Assembly (NCBI GenBank): GCA_024305405.1
Contig: JAKNDB010000067.1
Span: forward strand, 310,001 to 374,000
Source: Dirofilaria immitis
Taxonomy: Eukaryota; Nematoda; Chromadorea; Rhabditida; Onchocercidae
Length of the DNA stretch: 64,000 nt
Direction of reading: 5' to 3'
A program made the translations under genes and the position numbers. Shown here piece after piece: positions 12,581 to 45,962 of the stretch. Below the pieces are notes generated by a model, which saw nothing but the letters and a program-made list of their open reading frames with translations, ran no database searches and was not told the DNA's origin. Every line of letters starts with the position of its first letter. The first letter of the stretch is position 1.

Positions 12581-12775
12581 TCATCGAACAAACATGATGT
12601 TATTAGTTGATTGATCCATAGGATAGGCCTTGTCTAATAGGCAAGTCTGGATTTGGACTAGTATGACTAGTCTAGAAGCATGCTTCATTTCTTTTTTTTT
12701 CCTCTTAAAAGCAGCATAAATATCACAGCACACAATTTTCAACACGATTAAACATTGAATAAAGATTAAAAGCAT
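12581..12775 (-). CDS. weak ORF with signal-peptide-like N-terminus
   Basis: A 64-codon ORF begins MLLIFIQCLIVLKIVCCDIY, a plausible secretion signal, followed by a Lys-rich stretch. It lies upstream, on the same strand, of the unidentified gene at 7355-8859 and might be its first exon. An acceptor-like TTTATTTCAG lies downstream near 12500. No phase-consistent splice chain could be proven, so this is speculative. Confidence 0.2.
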   Translation of the reverse strand: MLLIFIQCLIVLKIVCCDIYAAFKRKKKEMKHASRLVILVQIQTCLLDKAYPMDQSTNNIMFVR

Positions 12776-14720
12776 ACCTACCGTATATTATCATTATTAT
12801 CTATCTGATTAAAAATGCATCCAGAAATATGCCTGCTTATCTTTCCTTGCTTATTTTCCCTTTTTCATTTCTCAGATGAAAAGTTTATTAGATTGAAATG
12901 ATTACAACATTCGATACTTTCAATCGATCATCTTTGTTCTATTTATAAATCACTAATTCCTAACTTCATTCGTTAACTATTTTGTTGAAAAAAAAAAAAA
13001 AGAACGAATCCCGTCCGGATAAAGACAGTAAAGTTTGCTATTGATTTGATTTGATTTGTTAGATAAGATATTCTTAAATCATTGAAATTAGCAATACATA
13101 TTACAACAATCTTCGTTTTAAATCACACTTCAAATTATAATTAGCATAATGCTTATTAAACCTATATAAATAGACTATTGAACTTCTCTTCAAGATAACA
13201 ATCTTAATTCTAAAGCAAAATTTTTATTTTTATTGCCATTGTTTTCTACATCATTCAAAGAACATTACGATTCTAGAATTAATCAATCATATAATTTAGA
13301 ACTTTAAGGAAGCTATAAAAGTGATTTTCCTATCCAATGGATTTTCAGTGTTATCCAAATTAATTACATTTTTTAATCTTTTCATAACATACTGAAATGT
13401 TTTTTTTAAAAAAAAAACTCTTTTTCCATAATACATCATCCAGAGTTTTAATTTTCAATGAATTAACTCAATACGAATAGTTGAGACACATTGAATTCCC
13501 TTGAGAAATTTCAGATCCAATATTTCACAGATATTAACAAATTATTTCACATAGCAATTATCTTTAAAATTCCTCCAAATGCTTATTCGTCTTTTTTTTT
13601 TCCTTTTTGAATGAATAAAAATAAAGATAGAATTGAAAATCATTTTGCCTTAAGTAAATATTCGTATTGCAAGTTTGTTGATTACACAGTTTTGGCCTTG
13701 TAATTTTTACAGTAGAAAAATGTTATCACTTGGTTTTTAATTTAAAAAAAACATTTAGCTGTAATGAATGATCAGCATATTTCACTCACACACGACAAAG
13801 TTTTAAAATCCAACTAAAAATAGGCATTTCTATACTTATAGATTTTAAATGGAGAATAACAGAAGAGGAGTCGATGAATCTTTAGTGAAACCGCTGGAAC
13901 ACCTCATGGCATGCACCAGCATAGTATGAAACCAACTGAAAGATTTTCTTACATACAGGTATTCATGCTCCAGACAAAGCTTTATTTCAATCCTGATATT
14001 CAAAAGTACAAAACATAATAAATGATTGATAATTGGAAATTAGCAGAGAACAATCTTTTTCGAAAACAATACCACATTACCAACACCATAAATTTGCTAT
14101 GATTTTAAAATAACGAGACTTCGAAATAAAATAATTGATAGAGCGTCGATTAGAAAGGAGAGTAAATAGACTGTTGTAAAAAGAGAATTATGCAAATACA
14201 TAAACTGTAGTGTTTAAAATTAAGGCTTGCAGACTTTCTAAAGCCGACAAATTTGTTGATATAGAATTGTATCAGTATTTCGAAGCATATATTTTTAATT
14301 TGTAAAAATTCATGTAAGTTTACGTAATATTCTAGAATATAGAACATAAATATAAATCGTTTAGCAATTTGGCTTACTATGTCTTAAATTAGATGAAGTG
14401 TTCGTTATCACTCAGTAACAGACAATTAATTATTTATTAACAATTCCTACGATAGAAATCATCGCTTTGTGTCAAACAACTGATTTGACTTTTCAAAGTT
14501 TAACAGCTAAAAATAAATTATGTGACGAATTCGAGCTAGACAATTTACACTATACTAAATCATGAAAACTTTTGTCGGATTCACATCAAGCTTTTCGAAA
14601 ATCTTATTATTGACAGAAATTTATTAAACATGTGCTTTATAATTAGTGATGAGCTTCAAACAATCAAAACATTTGATTATAAAAAAATTTTTTTAAAGTC
14701 GCCTGCATCTCTATAGCTCC

Positions 14721-15082
14721 ATGAAGAACCGAAGAATAAAGTGGCCCAACGGACCAATAGCAACAAAACAATCCCCATATGTCGCAAAAGTATCGCGCGT
14801 AACCCACATTATTTCACGAGTTCGCATAAAAATCCATCATCCGTGCATCGACAGAGAAGAAGCAATGAGCAACACGATGATGTTAAGTAGCATTACAGTC
14901 TATAATCAGGATTTTACCTGCTTGTTAGCGAACTCGTCCTTGGAAGTATTTAAATGACTTCCGGATGTTTTAATTTTGAGAGCTGTTACGAAATGTTGGA
15001 AACATCCTCTTTATCTGTTCGTGTGGGCAAAGCCGATTACGTAAACAAGGAAGTTATTCCTGCAACAAAGAAAGATTCAGGT
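14721..15082 (+). CDS. possible coding island, GC-richer, unidentified
   Basis: Two adjacent plus-strand open stretches lie in DNA visibly richer in GC than its surroundings. The second begins MTSGCFNFESCYEMLETSS, continues through VRVGKADYVNKEVIP and ends at ATTCAG|GTAACA, a good 5' splice site. The first (from 14721) is Lys/Arg/His-rich. The stretch has protein-like composition but no recognised domain, no identified downstream exon and no clear frame linking the halves. It could be a first exon, a pseudogene fragment or a conserved non-coding element. Confidence 0.25.
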
Positions 15083-15251
15083 AACATATTTCACACAATC
15101 AGTAATTGTTTGATTAGAGTTTGCATTTCAAAATAGATTGCTATGATACAAATTCAGATGTGTCGTCATAAGGCAGCCATGAGATACAATTCATTCTTAA
15201 AAACTTATATTAGGTTATCAAAGGACGCCATCTTTAGTGTGTTGCGCTATT

Positions 15252-15257
15252 TTTATT
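15252..15257 (-). promoter_or_regulatory. candidate smg-1 poly(A) signal
   Basis: AATAAA on the minus strand about 195 bases past the smg-1 stop codon. It is the first canonical hexamer after the stop. Confidence 0.5.
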
Positions 15258-15449
15258 GCACTTTCCGATGTTAAAAATCAATTATGAGAGAATTAACAAG
15301 AATAAATAGTGCTTCAAGTTAGAAAGATCACTTTATGATAATGAAAGAAATTTTAGAAAAATAAAAGAAACGTCATGAATGATTAAAATTTTAAATCAAA
15401 TTATACTTAACCTCATCAGAACAAGACCTGCTTGATAAAAACAGATATA

Positions 15450-35785
<20,336 letters not shown>

Positions 35786-35789
<4 letters not shown>

Positions 35790-35860
35790 AACGCCAGAAT
35801 ATCCGCCAATCTTGCATTACACCACCTCAAAAATGTGAACCAATACAGCATGCGACCCAT
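35786..35860 (-). promoter_or_regulatory. smg-1 leader with upstream ORF
   Basis: Reading toward the gene, a strong acceptor (TTATTTTTAG) ends at 35877, 88 bases before the chosen ATG. It could be a spliced-leader site or the end of a 5' UTR intron. The leader then holds a 24-codon ORF from ATG 35860-35858 whose TGA (35788-35786) overlaps the smg-1 ATG in ATGA. This arrangement can lower or tune translation. Alternatively one missing base would fuse it to smg-1 as an N-terminal extension. Confidence 0.35.
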
Positions 35861-36408
35861 GAAACTATTTAGCTGTCTAAAAATAAAATTAAATTTTGAT
35901 AAAAATACAAGGATATTTAAATACAATTACAAAATAATTCACTGCAATAAAATTTTGTGCACTTTATAGCCGTACAATAATTATAACAAAAATCAAAAAT
36001 GGATTTAAAATTCAACTTTGTGAGTAAATCTAACTTGTGAAAGTAGATAGACAAACTATGCCATCGCTGAGAATAAGCAAATGAACCAATGAATAAGAAA
36101 AATTATAGTATTATGAAAATTTCTCACACGATCACAAATACACAAATAATTTCATTAGCTCCTGCTGTAACGAAACCAAAGAATGAGATATAAAAGTACG
36201 AAAAGTTGAGATACGACTATGAAGATTTACGACGTAGTCGTGTCAACAGGGTAAGAAAGAAATAAAAATGTCCTTCTCCCGTTACTACTTCACTTGCCTT
36301 TCGTTTCGGATTTTCTTTCTCTTTCCTCTAATTCTATGCAGCTTAAAAAAATAAGAATTTGTTAATTCTGTAATAACATGAAGAAAACTACTGCTATTAA
36401 TTTAAAAT

Positions 36409-36651
36409 TTAAAGAATCATAATTGCCAAAGAAATTAATGTCAGTATGCAATCAGAAATAGCATTAACAAACTTTGCCTTTTCAGACATCATAAAATGTT
36501 GACGATCAGTTCTAACAATATTGATTAGGTCAATTAATGCACTGGAAAGACAAGCAGAAAGGCATAGCATATATAAAGTACATACCATTCTGAAATTTTT
36601 GTCGTAACCCGGCCCAATATTTCGATGATTTATTGTCAATACATAAGTCAA
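36409..36651 (-). CDS. possible exon of an unidentified membrane protein
   Basis: An 80-codon minus-strand stretch carries two hydrophobic segments (CTLYMLCLSACLSSALIDLI and AISDCILTLISLAIMIL) separated by a charged loop with SEKAKF. A perfect 44-base intron-like segment (GTATGT to TTTCCAG) lies inside it and gives an alternative reading beginning ...KISECALIDLI. The layout is vaguely like PEX11-type peroxisomal proteins, but no signature supports this. It lies upstream of smg-1 on the same strand. Confidence 0.25.
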   Translation of the reverse strand: MTYVLTINHRNIGPGYDKNFRMVCTLYMLCLSACLSSALIDLINIVRTDRQHFMMSEKAKFVNAISDCILTLISLAIMIL

Positions 36652-38721
36652 GGATTGAGAAAGAAAGAGATATTGAGGAATTAGTAATTAAATAAATTAC
36701 AATGTGACAATTGATTATAAGAAGATTAAAATTAATAAAAAAAATAGTTAAAAGATTCAATCACTATAAAAATCAGGACCGAAGTTACAATTAATCTAAA
36801 ATTTATCATCATATTGTTCCTGAGTCTCTAAATGCCTATCAATCGATAACATCTCAATCGATATCGCACAACTAAAAGCTCCTCTGTACATTCGAAAAAC
36901 ATTGATCCGCCGATGAACAGACCGGCTCAGTATGTTACGATGATAGGTGGAAATAGAGAAGAAAAGTGATCTTAACAGTTAGTAGTTCTGCGAAATTAAC
37001 AATGCAGGACGGGGCTACCGTAGTGATATGGCGGGGTAATATTGCGCCAGCAGCAACACAGTAATGCTATTGTTACAGTTATACAGTGCTGTATGATTGG
37101 TATGGGTTCACAATTATGGTATTAAATGATTTTTAGATTATAAAAATTGCATAGCTAGGATGGTGATAAAACAATCTTGAATATCTTAGGATAATCACTG
37201 CAACTTGGTTACTGAATATATGAAATGAAATAATTTGAATTTTATTTCTTCAAGCTCAATACTTTCACTTTTTGGAGATAAAAGCCATGAACAAAAATAA
37301 GTGATAAAATCCTGAGAAATTTTAAGCAAAATGTTACATAAAAAAAGAAAGATAAATTTTATAATTTCAAAAATTCTTTGGTCATTCCAGTAAACAGAGT
37401 GACTGTACTCTTCTGAATTTTAGTAATATCAAATCTTATTATTAAGCTATATATGAAATATCTTTGTAAAATAAGATGATTAGCTATCATTCAGTGATCC
37501 CTGCAAATACATATTTAAACAAAACATCTTCATGTTATCAGATGCTTAAAGCAAAGCTCTAAATTTAGCAACTATTTAGGTAAACGAATCCTTTTCAAAC
37601 TGAAAGATATGAAGATCAGGATATGCAAGATGGAGAGAAAATCTAATAAATAATTTGTTAAATTCAACGATACGATATGGCAGTTAATTCTACAGGATAG
37701 TATTCTTATGATATGATCAGTGATCTTATTGACAATTGAAGATAATGGATGACAGGATAGCAAGTTCCCGTTCATTCGTTTTTATAACCTTTATTTTTAG
37801 TTATATGATTTAACTTAACTTACTTATATGGTAGAATCTTTTATTTATCATCATTTCTTTAAAATAAAAGCATTTTTTGGAGCCGCAATTTTGGATTTGC
37901 ATCGCTAATAACTCTTACAAAAACAAGAAAAATTATTAAATACCGTTTCAATGAAATTTTTGTTGAAATTCTGCATATACTTGCTTCTTGTCTTAGCTAT
38001 CATCAAACATTGCCTAGGTGCTTTCGTTATCACTTCGATTCTCCTATCCACCTTATTTTCTTTTTGATTTTGTTTCAAGTTAACAAAAATTGAACTTTTA
38101 ATTTCATAAAACTTTCTGAATCATTCCCACAATCCGCTGTCAATTATTATCAAATAAAAAATGTAGAATATGCAGAAGCAAAACAGAAAACTGAGATCGA
38201 AAAACGTAAGCGGAGAAATAAACGGTGCTCTTTTTCTAACTCTTAAAATTTATTAGTTTTTAGTGGCATAAAATTTTTAGAATATCGATGAACTTCGGCA
38301 GTTTTTATGGAGAAAATTCACTTTTAAATTTTACAAAACAAAAAAGTCCTCTTAAAATTAAGATTTTCATAGAAGGATAATTCAATTATCACATTCAAAA
38401 AGAACATTTAAAAAAATAGTAACGATTCTACAGTGCATGAGAATGTTGAATGAAGACCGATAAAAATGATACATTTCGACTTTCAAAACTTTTATTTCAT
38501 TTCTCATTACCGTTTCTCATAATCCCATTTGAACAACTGCGTGAAGAATAGTTTTCCTTGATTAGTAATGCTAATGCGGAGATTAAAATTGAGCATTGGA
38601 TGAACTTTAATACTATGAAAATGTGGTGCAAGCTGACAATGATTAAAAAACTGTTCACAAAATTTCAGTTTACATACTTAATACAAATCATTAAAGAAGG
38701 GAAAACTTCGAAATCTTCAAA

Positions 38722-39030
38722 ATGATTCAGATGAATTTCGAAAATCCATCTAGGAGACTAAAATCTAATGAATCCTTCAAGAGACACAGCATGAATGGGA
38801 ATGGCAATTCAGAAATTCGCGCTTTTCAAAAAGCAATGAATCACATATTCTCATGCAGTGTAACCGCTGTCATGAAAAAAACGAAAACTCTCACATTCTT
38901 CGATACGGAAGAGCGCATTGATGCTTCACAATTACATTCGAAAAGGTTTCCTGGGTCGGAAGTAATTGTTGCTAATATCAACAACGGGAAGAAATTTTTC
39001 TACCACTTGGATTATGGAGTTTTTGAGTAG
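38722..39030 (+). CDS. hypothetical ORF, 102 codons
   Basis: A single open frame with mixed, protein-like composition in otherwise poor AT DNA, including AFQKAMNHIFSCSVTAVM and HSKRFPGSEVIVANI. It ends in TAG at 39030. A second open frame (38966-39166) overlaps its end in another register. No domain is recognised, no signal peptide is visible, and there is no neighbour support. It could be a small single-exon gene or a decayed fragment. Confidence 0.3.
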   Translation: MIQMNFENPSRRLKSNESFKRHSMNGNGNSEIRAFQKAMNHIFSCSVTAVMKKTKTLTFFDTEERIDASQLHSKRFPGSEVIVANINNGKKFFYHLDYGVFE

Positions 39031-41033
39031 CTTCTTCGGAAGGAATGAAAGCCGCTTCTACTGGCTACGAGAATCCGACCATAGACCGACCGTGAATCCT
39101 TCACTCAACAATTCAAAAGAAACCCTTCGATTAGTAACACACTATTTATATACCCTACCAGGGTAGGATATAGACAAAGAATAATCATCTGAGATAGATG
39201 CAATAAGGAAATAATACTAATGGTATACCATATCATACAGAAAAAAGGGCAGAACTGATCGGAAAAAAGACAATCCATTTTTTCCCACATTAAGCTATAG
39301 TTGATGATATGTATAAAAGGAAATAAAGAATATACAATAGTGGTAAAAGATGTTTGTAAGCGATGACAATCGATAATATTCTGATAATGAATATAGGGCA
39401 GGAATTAAACTTAATATCATTTAAAAACTATGAGAAGCAACTTCCTTAAATTTGAATGTCAATTATTTGGATCATACAATTTCTTTGGTTTTCCCGACAA
39501 TCATGGATTTAAAACACAATCTGAAGACCTCTTATGCTGCGACAATGATTTCCAGGCACTGATATATATTTAAAATGATAAATAAGGATGAAGAGATAAC
39601 GAGCGAAATTTTTTCAAAAATTGCTGACACAAAATTCTTATATCTAAATCCCGGTTTAAATCAGAAAAATGCACAAAATCCCAAATGCGAAAATATGCAG
39701 AAAATTGCACATAATTAATTTACTATTTATTAAAATGATTATTAGGATCTGAATATTATCAAAGTGATGTTTTTTCATCGTAAAACTCTTGCGAAGAACT
39801 TAACGATGCAAATTATCAGTCGATTTGATTCAGGTAATTCTAAAATAGCTAATCATAGTGTATAGTAATGTTTTTTGGATCGTTTGACTTATTATTCGAA
39901 TCATGCCATTATCTTTAAATTCAAAAGGACTGCATAAAATTTTAGAGAAGATAATTATGCTTTAATTCCTGCACTTTATGCAAAAAATATTCAAAGTAAT
40001 ACTCAAAATAGTTGCTATGAGTCATTATGAATTATGAAAAATCGATGACAACGAAAAGTCTACGTACGATACTTACAAGATTGTTTAAATTCAATTCTTT
40101 TCATGTCGATATTCATCATTTCGAATTTTTATGTAGTACCATCCAGCACTAGCTTTCTCTTTGCGTTGCATTTCTAATCTTCTGATTTATTGATGATTCT
40201 CAATAATACCCTCAATTCCTTTATTTACAGTGTTAATAATTTATAACTCTCGTAATGCTATGTAATTCTTTTTTTTATTTAGCTTACTTTTATGCTTAAT
40301 AATGAGGTAAACAAAGAAATTGATTGAATTATTCTAATATGACTTCCAACAACCAAGTTTGCCAGGTTGCTAGAACTTGCAAAATGGAATTTCTCTTTAT
40401 GTTGTGCTAACTATTTGATTTCTTTAATCACCTTCTAAAAAATCTTCTAATTTCTTCAGCTTTTATTAGCATTCATTAAAAGGTGTGAAATAATTGAGAT
40501 ATTTCCATTCTTGCAATAATTCATTTATGCAATCTTCAATTGATAAAGAGATCAACAGATCGAAAGATCGAGAGCTCCACGCCGCTATAGTTCTAGACTA
40601 TCAAAATTTACTGGACCGAAATTCATTGCTACATTTTTGAGCTATCCAAATATCCTTTGTAAAAACAATCCTAAAATATTGTTACTATTATTAATCATAA
40701 TTACTTATATAAATTCGTGGTGATTGAAATCTTCTATTATTTTTAGGCTCGGTATCATCAATGTTGACATTATGAAAGCTTCGATAATACGGTAAAATTG
40801 AAGTTCTTAGATCGACAACTAATAATCCATAATTCACTAATTTGAAATGTTAAATAATTTCGTAGTAAGAAGCGTATTAAAAAACTTAGCTAATAAAAAT
40901 TTGAATGTACGATAGATTCAATATGCTAGTGAAATTGAAGTTCAGCAAAGCTCATTCATACAAATTAAAATCAATTTTATTTTGATCCATTCCATTTGAT
41001 TTTCGATGAATGATCAACCAAACTTAAATCACA

Positions 41034-41222
41034 ATGTTTGATAAAATAGCTTGTTCCAAGATCTTGAAGGATAAATGGATGATGAGTTTCAAAACGTTAA
41101 ATGAAATAGAAAAATTCATTGAGGCAGTCGAAACAACAACTTTCTCACCAATGATTTCTGAAAAAAGTTTTTTAAAATTACTTTGTCATACTATCAGGGC
41201 TCTAATGAATCTTCAGAAATGA
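41034..41222 (+). CDS. weak hypothetical ORF, 62 codons
   Basis: Short ORF (FKTLNEIEKFIEAVETT, KSFLKLLCHTIRALMNL) with a helical, amphipathic look. There is no splice support or recognised family, and chance is likely. Confidence 0.15.
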   Translation: MFDKIACSKILKDKWMMSFKTLNEIEKFIEAVETTTFSPMISEKSFLKLLCHTIRALMNLQK

Positions 41223-43678
41223 TTGTTTCAAATGTATCAGATTTTTAGATCCATTTTATTTCAATTTTAATAAATAGCAAACTTGTAATGTTGACATGCG
41301 GTAATGCTTTTATCGCAAAATGATATGAATTTTGCATTTGCATTAAAAGCAAACATTGCTGACAAGATGTTTCTATGAAAGGGATTCAGAATAAAGCGTC
41401 GTTTTATAAAGAAATTAAAAAATGAACGATTATTTATAATTTGAAATGGAAGTGATTTTTATCTTATTATCTTTATGCAGATCGATTGATTAAATTGATC
41501 AATTGATTAAATTGACATGAGTAATGAATTCGAATAAAACATAAGTTAACAACTTTTCTATGCAACCTTGTTAAGTGAGTGAGAATTTCAACATTTCTCA
41601 AACTTTTATTTTTAATTTCGGCAATTCGGCAATTTTCAACAATTATCAAAATATTTGAGAATATCTTAATTTCAGTAAACTATAAAATAAATGATATATC
41701 AGCCAAAATGTCCTAGAATCTGATCTGTTTATATAGAATTGAGCTTGATTTGATCAAAAATTATATTGCTAAGCCTACAATATATTAAAATTTTAAACAT
41801 TTTTTCTCCGATATTTCATATAAGTAAGTAAATAAAATTAATTTTGCAAAAATTCATTTGAATTATTAGTTAATAGGAAAAATGAGAATTATACCTCATT
41901 TTCATTTTTACTACTTTTTTTTTTCATCAAATTTTGGAATCATATTTTTCAATGTTCTAAAGCAGAATTTTCCAGCATTTTAGAGAATAACAAGAAAAGG
42001 TCGGATAATTTACTAAATTGAAATTTATGCAAAATGATGTAAAATTAGATTATTTTAAAGTACCTCTGGGAGTATGGATTTGTAATAAATAACATAGCGT
42101 TTATGCGGCCGATAGAGTTGTTTGAGTTGTTTTGATGATGCTATTTTTGGTGAGGAATATAGAAGGAAGTTGGGAAGAAGTTGCCAATGCATTTTTACTT
42201 ATTTCATTTATGCAACATAAGGTCACGTAATTAATTGCGTCAAGTAATAAAAGTTAATTACGTATAACAGATAAACAATATCATTGATCGTTTTTTTTTT
42301 TTTTTTGTAATACGTGAAAAGAAATGTCAATCTTTTATTATATTATGCAAATATTTGTATGAATGCATCACGATCGAAATGAATATTTCAGTAAATGGAA
42401 TGTCTATTTATTAATATTTCATCTTTTAGCTTATTAATTTCATCGATAATTTTCTGTTCAAAATAATTTGTTTGGCTATTATTGATTTATCATTAATTTT
42501 TGTTAGTAATGATATATTGATATATCTATCAATTATTGATATATCTATCAATTAAATTGATTCGCATCCTTTTGCTATATATTTCTGGAATTCTGAACAA
42601 AATGAATTTTACACTTATAAAATTAAAATTCGAAATCAAATTAGTAAGGCGAAATATTTCTTTTAGTTAAACTTTTCTTCAATTTTATATAAACTTTAGA
42701 AATATTGCGCTTTTTTATTTTTAGCATTTCTTTTATTTCCTTTTCATTTTTTTATATGTCATTCATTACGTATTATAACACATTTAATTTTGAGCATTTA
42801 TGATTAATTATTAGTTCATTTCAGATCAAATCATCTAAATCTTTTTCAGTTTACATTTTAATAAATTATATATATTCTAATTGTGAATTCTAATACTTTG
42901 AGAATATCGATGTGATATTATCGAAGATTAAAATTCAATAAACATAAAAAATTTATGCAACAAATTGAAAGTAAATTTTTTGATACATACGGTTATTCAT
43001 AGTTAGCTATTTTTTAAGCTCTGAAAATGTGCTTCGATTTCCTTTATTGATCAGGAATTTAGTCCAAATGTATTGATGAAATTCTATTGTCATTTGATTA
43101 AATGACAATTGTCAAAGATTATTTAGACAACTATTTTTTTCTCTTTTCAGATTAACAAAATTTACAATGAAATATCTGATAATTTTTATTAATTGTTTTT
43201 AAATGTTGATAATATTTTGATAACGAATAATCAATTAATCAATTAATCAATCAATTAATTTATCATATAATAACGATAATAACTGTCGATACTGTGAGAG
43301 AAAAAAAGCAACGATACAAGATGATATAGAAGGATCATTAATACTAAATCAACATCTATTATATGCATTTTAAGTTATGAAAAAAATGAATCGGTAAATC
43401 TATTTTAAAAGAAAGAAAGAAAAAAAAATCATTTATCTTTGTAACAATGATTGTAGACGAATGTAAACAGAAAAATATCATATGATTTATCAAATTAAAT
43501 GTTATGAAAAACAAACTATCACTAATAAGATGATAATATCAGTATGACGTCAATTTTTGTTTTTTTGAAATGATATAATTAATCACTTTATTATTCGTAG
43601 CATTTCTTTTCTATCTTACAAATTTCTTTTACCTTTCTGCAACTTTCCAAAAATATCATTTAACAATTGTTTATACAA

Positions 43679-43704
43679 ATATATATATATATATATATAT
43701 ATAT
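43679..43704 (+). repeat. TA microsatellite
   Basis: Thirteen TA units in the intergenic region. Confidence 0.93.
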
Positions 43705-44289
43705 GTGATTGTTTATTTTATTTTATATATTGGAATAATTTTATGTTAATGAATATATTTTGTTTTGTTTTGTTAAAAATTGTTTATTTATTTACTTATT
43801 TTTTTCTATTTTTTTGTTTTACATCATATGCAAAACTTGCGCATTTCTTTTATCAATTGTTTTTTTTTTTTTTTTAATGATAAATACTACTAATGCGGGA
43901 AATTTGCATAATTAGTCATTAATAGCTTCTAATGAAAATATGGGAAATTATTATTTCGAAAGGTAAAGTTTATACTTTTAACTTATCATTTATATATGAT
44001 TAAAAATCTAAAAAAAAAAAAAAATGATGACAAAATTGATCTATGAGTTAAATATGCAAATGATAATTTCATAAATGCATCTAAAAATACTCAAGTGATA
44101 ACGAGGATATAATTTAAAATGGGAAAAAGATATCCGATTGTTTATAAAATTATAAAGAGAGAAAATAACGATGAAAGAAGATAAAGAAGAAGAAGAAGAA
44201 TGATAGAAAATAGTAGAAAATATGCCGATATTGGATGAGAGTTTTAGCAAGTTTCCATGAGTTTTTAGCTCATACTTCTACACATCTCT

Positions 44290-44341
44290 CCTGGGAGTCC
44301 ATAATAACTGGGACAGATGAAATATCAACACCCCTCCCAGG
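44290..44341. ncRNA. GC-rich hairpin, possible structured RNA
   Basis: CCTGGGAG at 44290-44297 is perfectly complementary to CTCCCAGG at 44334-44341, with a 36-base loop. A smaller GTCC/GGAC hairpin starts inside the loop. The block from about 44280 to 44400 is clearly richer in GC than its flanks. Strand and function are unknown, and no known RNA family was recognised. Confidence 0.3.
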
Positions 44342-44797
44342 CGACAGATATTTTGGACTTCTTAATGCTACACTACTCCAAAAATGCTGTCACATGAACA
44401 CAGATTAACTAATCTATTTCTCGTCCTTTTATCATCAGGTCTATCTATTCTTGAGAGTTTTTTTGATATTTTCTTGATCATAAATTTACAAAATTGCTAA
44501 ATTTCATTTTACTAATAGATACAAATTAATGCTAATTATAAATATGAATAAACAACAATATAAAGCAGCATATAGTATTATTTATTACTTGTAAAATATT
44601 TGATAAAATAATTGAATGCATATTAATTAATATGGCAATGATTACTTCAATGATAATATAATTGATAAATGAAAATATTAATTAAGCATTTTGGATAAAC
44701 CTTTTAATGCATTCGATGTACTTAGATTTAATCAAGACAAAACTATGCTTTTGTCAAGTTTTAAATCAATTCATTGAAGCATAAGAAAGAGAAGAAG

Positions 44798-44925
44798 ACA
44801 TTCCTCCTCCTCTTCCTCCTCGTCCTTCTCCTTCTCCTCCTCCTTCTTCTCCTCTTCCTCCTCCTCCTCCTCCTCCTCCTTATCATCATCATCATCATCA
44901 TCATCGTCATCATCGTTTCTCGAAA
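44798..44925 (+). repeat. polypyrimidine CCT/CTT tract followed by CAT repeats
   Basis: About 80 bases of almost pure pyrimidine built from TCC, TTC and CTC units, followed by TCATCATCA repeats. An ORF of mostly Leu and Ile over this tract is a by-product of the repeat. Confidence 0.95.
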
Positions 44926-45543
44926 CAACATTATTTTGTTTATGCGTAAAATAGGTTGTTGTAAGATTGCTTCAAGAGTTTAGAGCTACAGGAAATAACT
45001 ACTAACTAATGCTTGCTATTTTATCTCTGAATGAGTTATCATCCGCTGATCTATTCCATTCTGCAAGCTTTCTTAATCGTAAATTATTTAACAAACAGGT
45101 GATCCGTACATGATAAACATTTCTCTAATTGCTCTATCAACTAATCATCTCAACGATAATGATCATTCAATTCATAATTGTTATCATTTATTTTTCTTTC
45201 GATTATATTTACTTCATTTTATAATTTATTCCTTTCAAAATTTGTCATATAATGTTAATATTTATTTTGCATTATTATTTGAAGTTTGAATTTCTTAAAC
45301 TTTTTTTTTCTTTTTTAAAAGATAATTTTATGCTTATTAATAATTTTGATTCATACAACTAACTTTTATCATTTCTCAATCTTATATCTAATCAGTATAT
45401 ATATATATACTCAAATATAATGATGATAAACAACAGTTGTCTTTCTCAGAAAATTTTTTATTTTTTGTTTTACAAATAATACATCTTTTAAAAAGTATAG
45501 ATGTAGTAATAATGTTTAACAATTAAATTCATTCTGATTATAT

Positions 45544-45637
45544 ACGATGATGATATCCTGATATTCTGATATTCTGATATATAGATATATACGATGATGA
45601 TATCCTGATATTCTGATATTCTGATATATGGATACAT
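45544..45637 (+). repeat. 47-bp tandem duplication
   Basis: Two near-identical copies beginning ACGATGATGATATCCTGATA, at 45544 and 45591. Each contains two internal CTGATATT steps. Confidence 0.85.
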
Positions 45638-45962
45638 GGATCGTAAAACTATCTATTAGTCATGGATTGAATATTAATGTTGCAGAAAATATGCTCAAAA
45701 TTCCAACTGTTTAAACATTTATTTCAATTCATTAGTTAGCAGAATATACAAAACATTTATTTCAATCTATTAGTCAACAAAATGATTTGGTATAAATTTA
45801 TTATTTAATCAAAGCCTATAAAAATATATTAATTTTACCGTATCAAAGTTTAGTTTTAAACAAGAAATAATTTGGGTTTCATTTTTTGATTAATTTTTTA
45901 AAAATGTACTTTTATTTTAGTTTAGTTTCAAAAAGGAAGTCATTTGCTAAGGACATCCAGAA

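Larger units (their letters stand above)
8860..15449. other. long AT-rich interval, mostly without recognisable genes
   Basis: Two to three short duplications (11.5-12.2 kb), homopolymer runs and ATT/GAT microsatellites (about 12300-12410) are visible. The 5' exons of the minus-strand gene at 7355-8859 should lie somewhere here, but I could not identify them with confidence. A hydrophobic minus ORF (9866-9606), a signal-peptide-like minus ORF (12775-12581) and a GC-richer island (14721-15082) are listed separately. The last 200 bases are the smg-1 3' UTR. Confidence 0.5.

Noticed and set aside
36409..36651. PEX11-like peroxisomal protein
   Set aside because: Only the spacing of hydrophobic segments is similar. 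No conserved motif and no N-terminal exon could be found.
36880..37000. Possible tRNA or snRNA in a slightly GC-richer patch
   Set aside because: No cloverleaf, A/B boxes or terminator could be fitted.
44774..44983. Plus-strand ORF of almost only Leu and Ile
   Set aside because: It is the translation of a CTT/CTC and ATC microsatellite.
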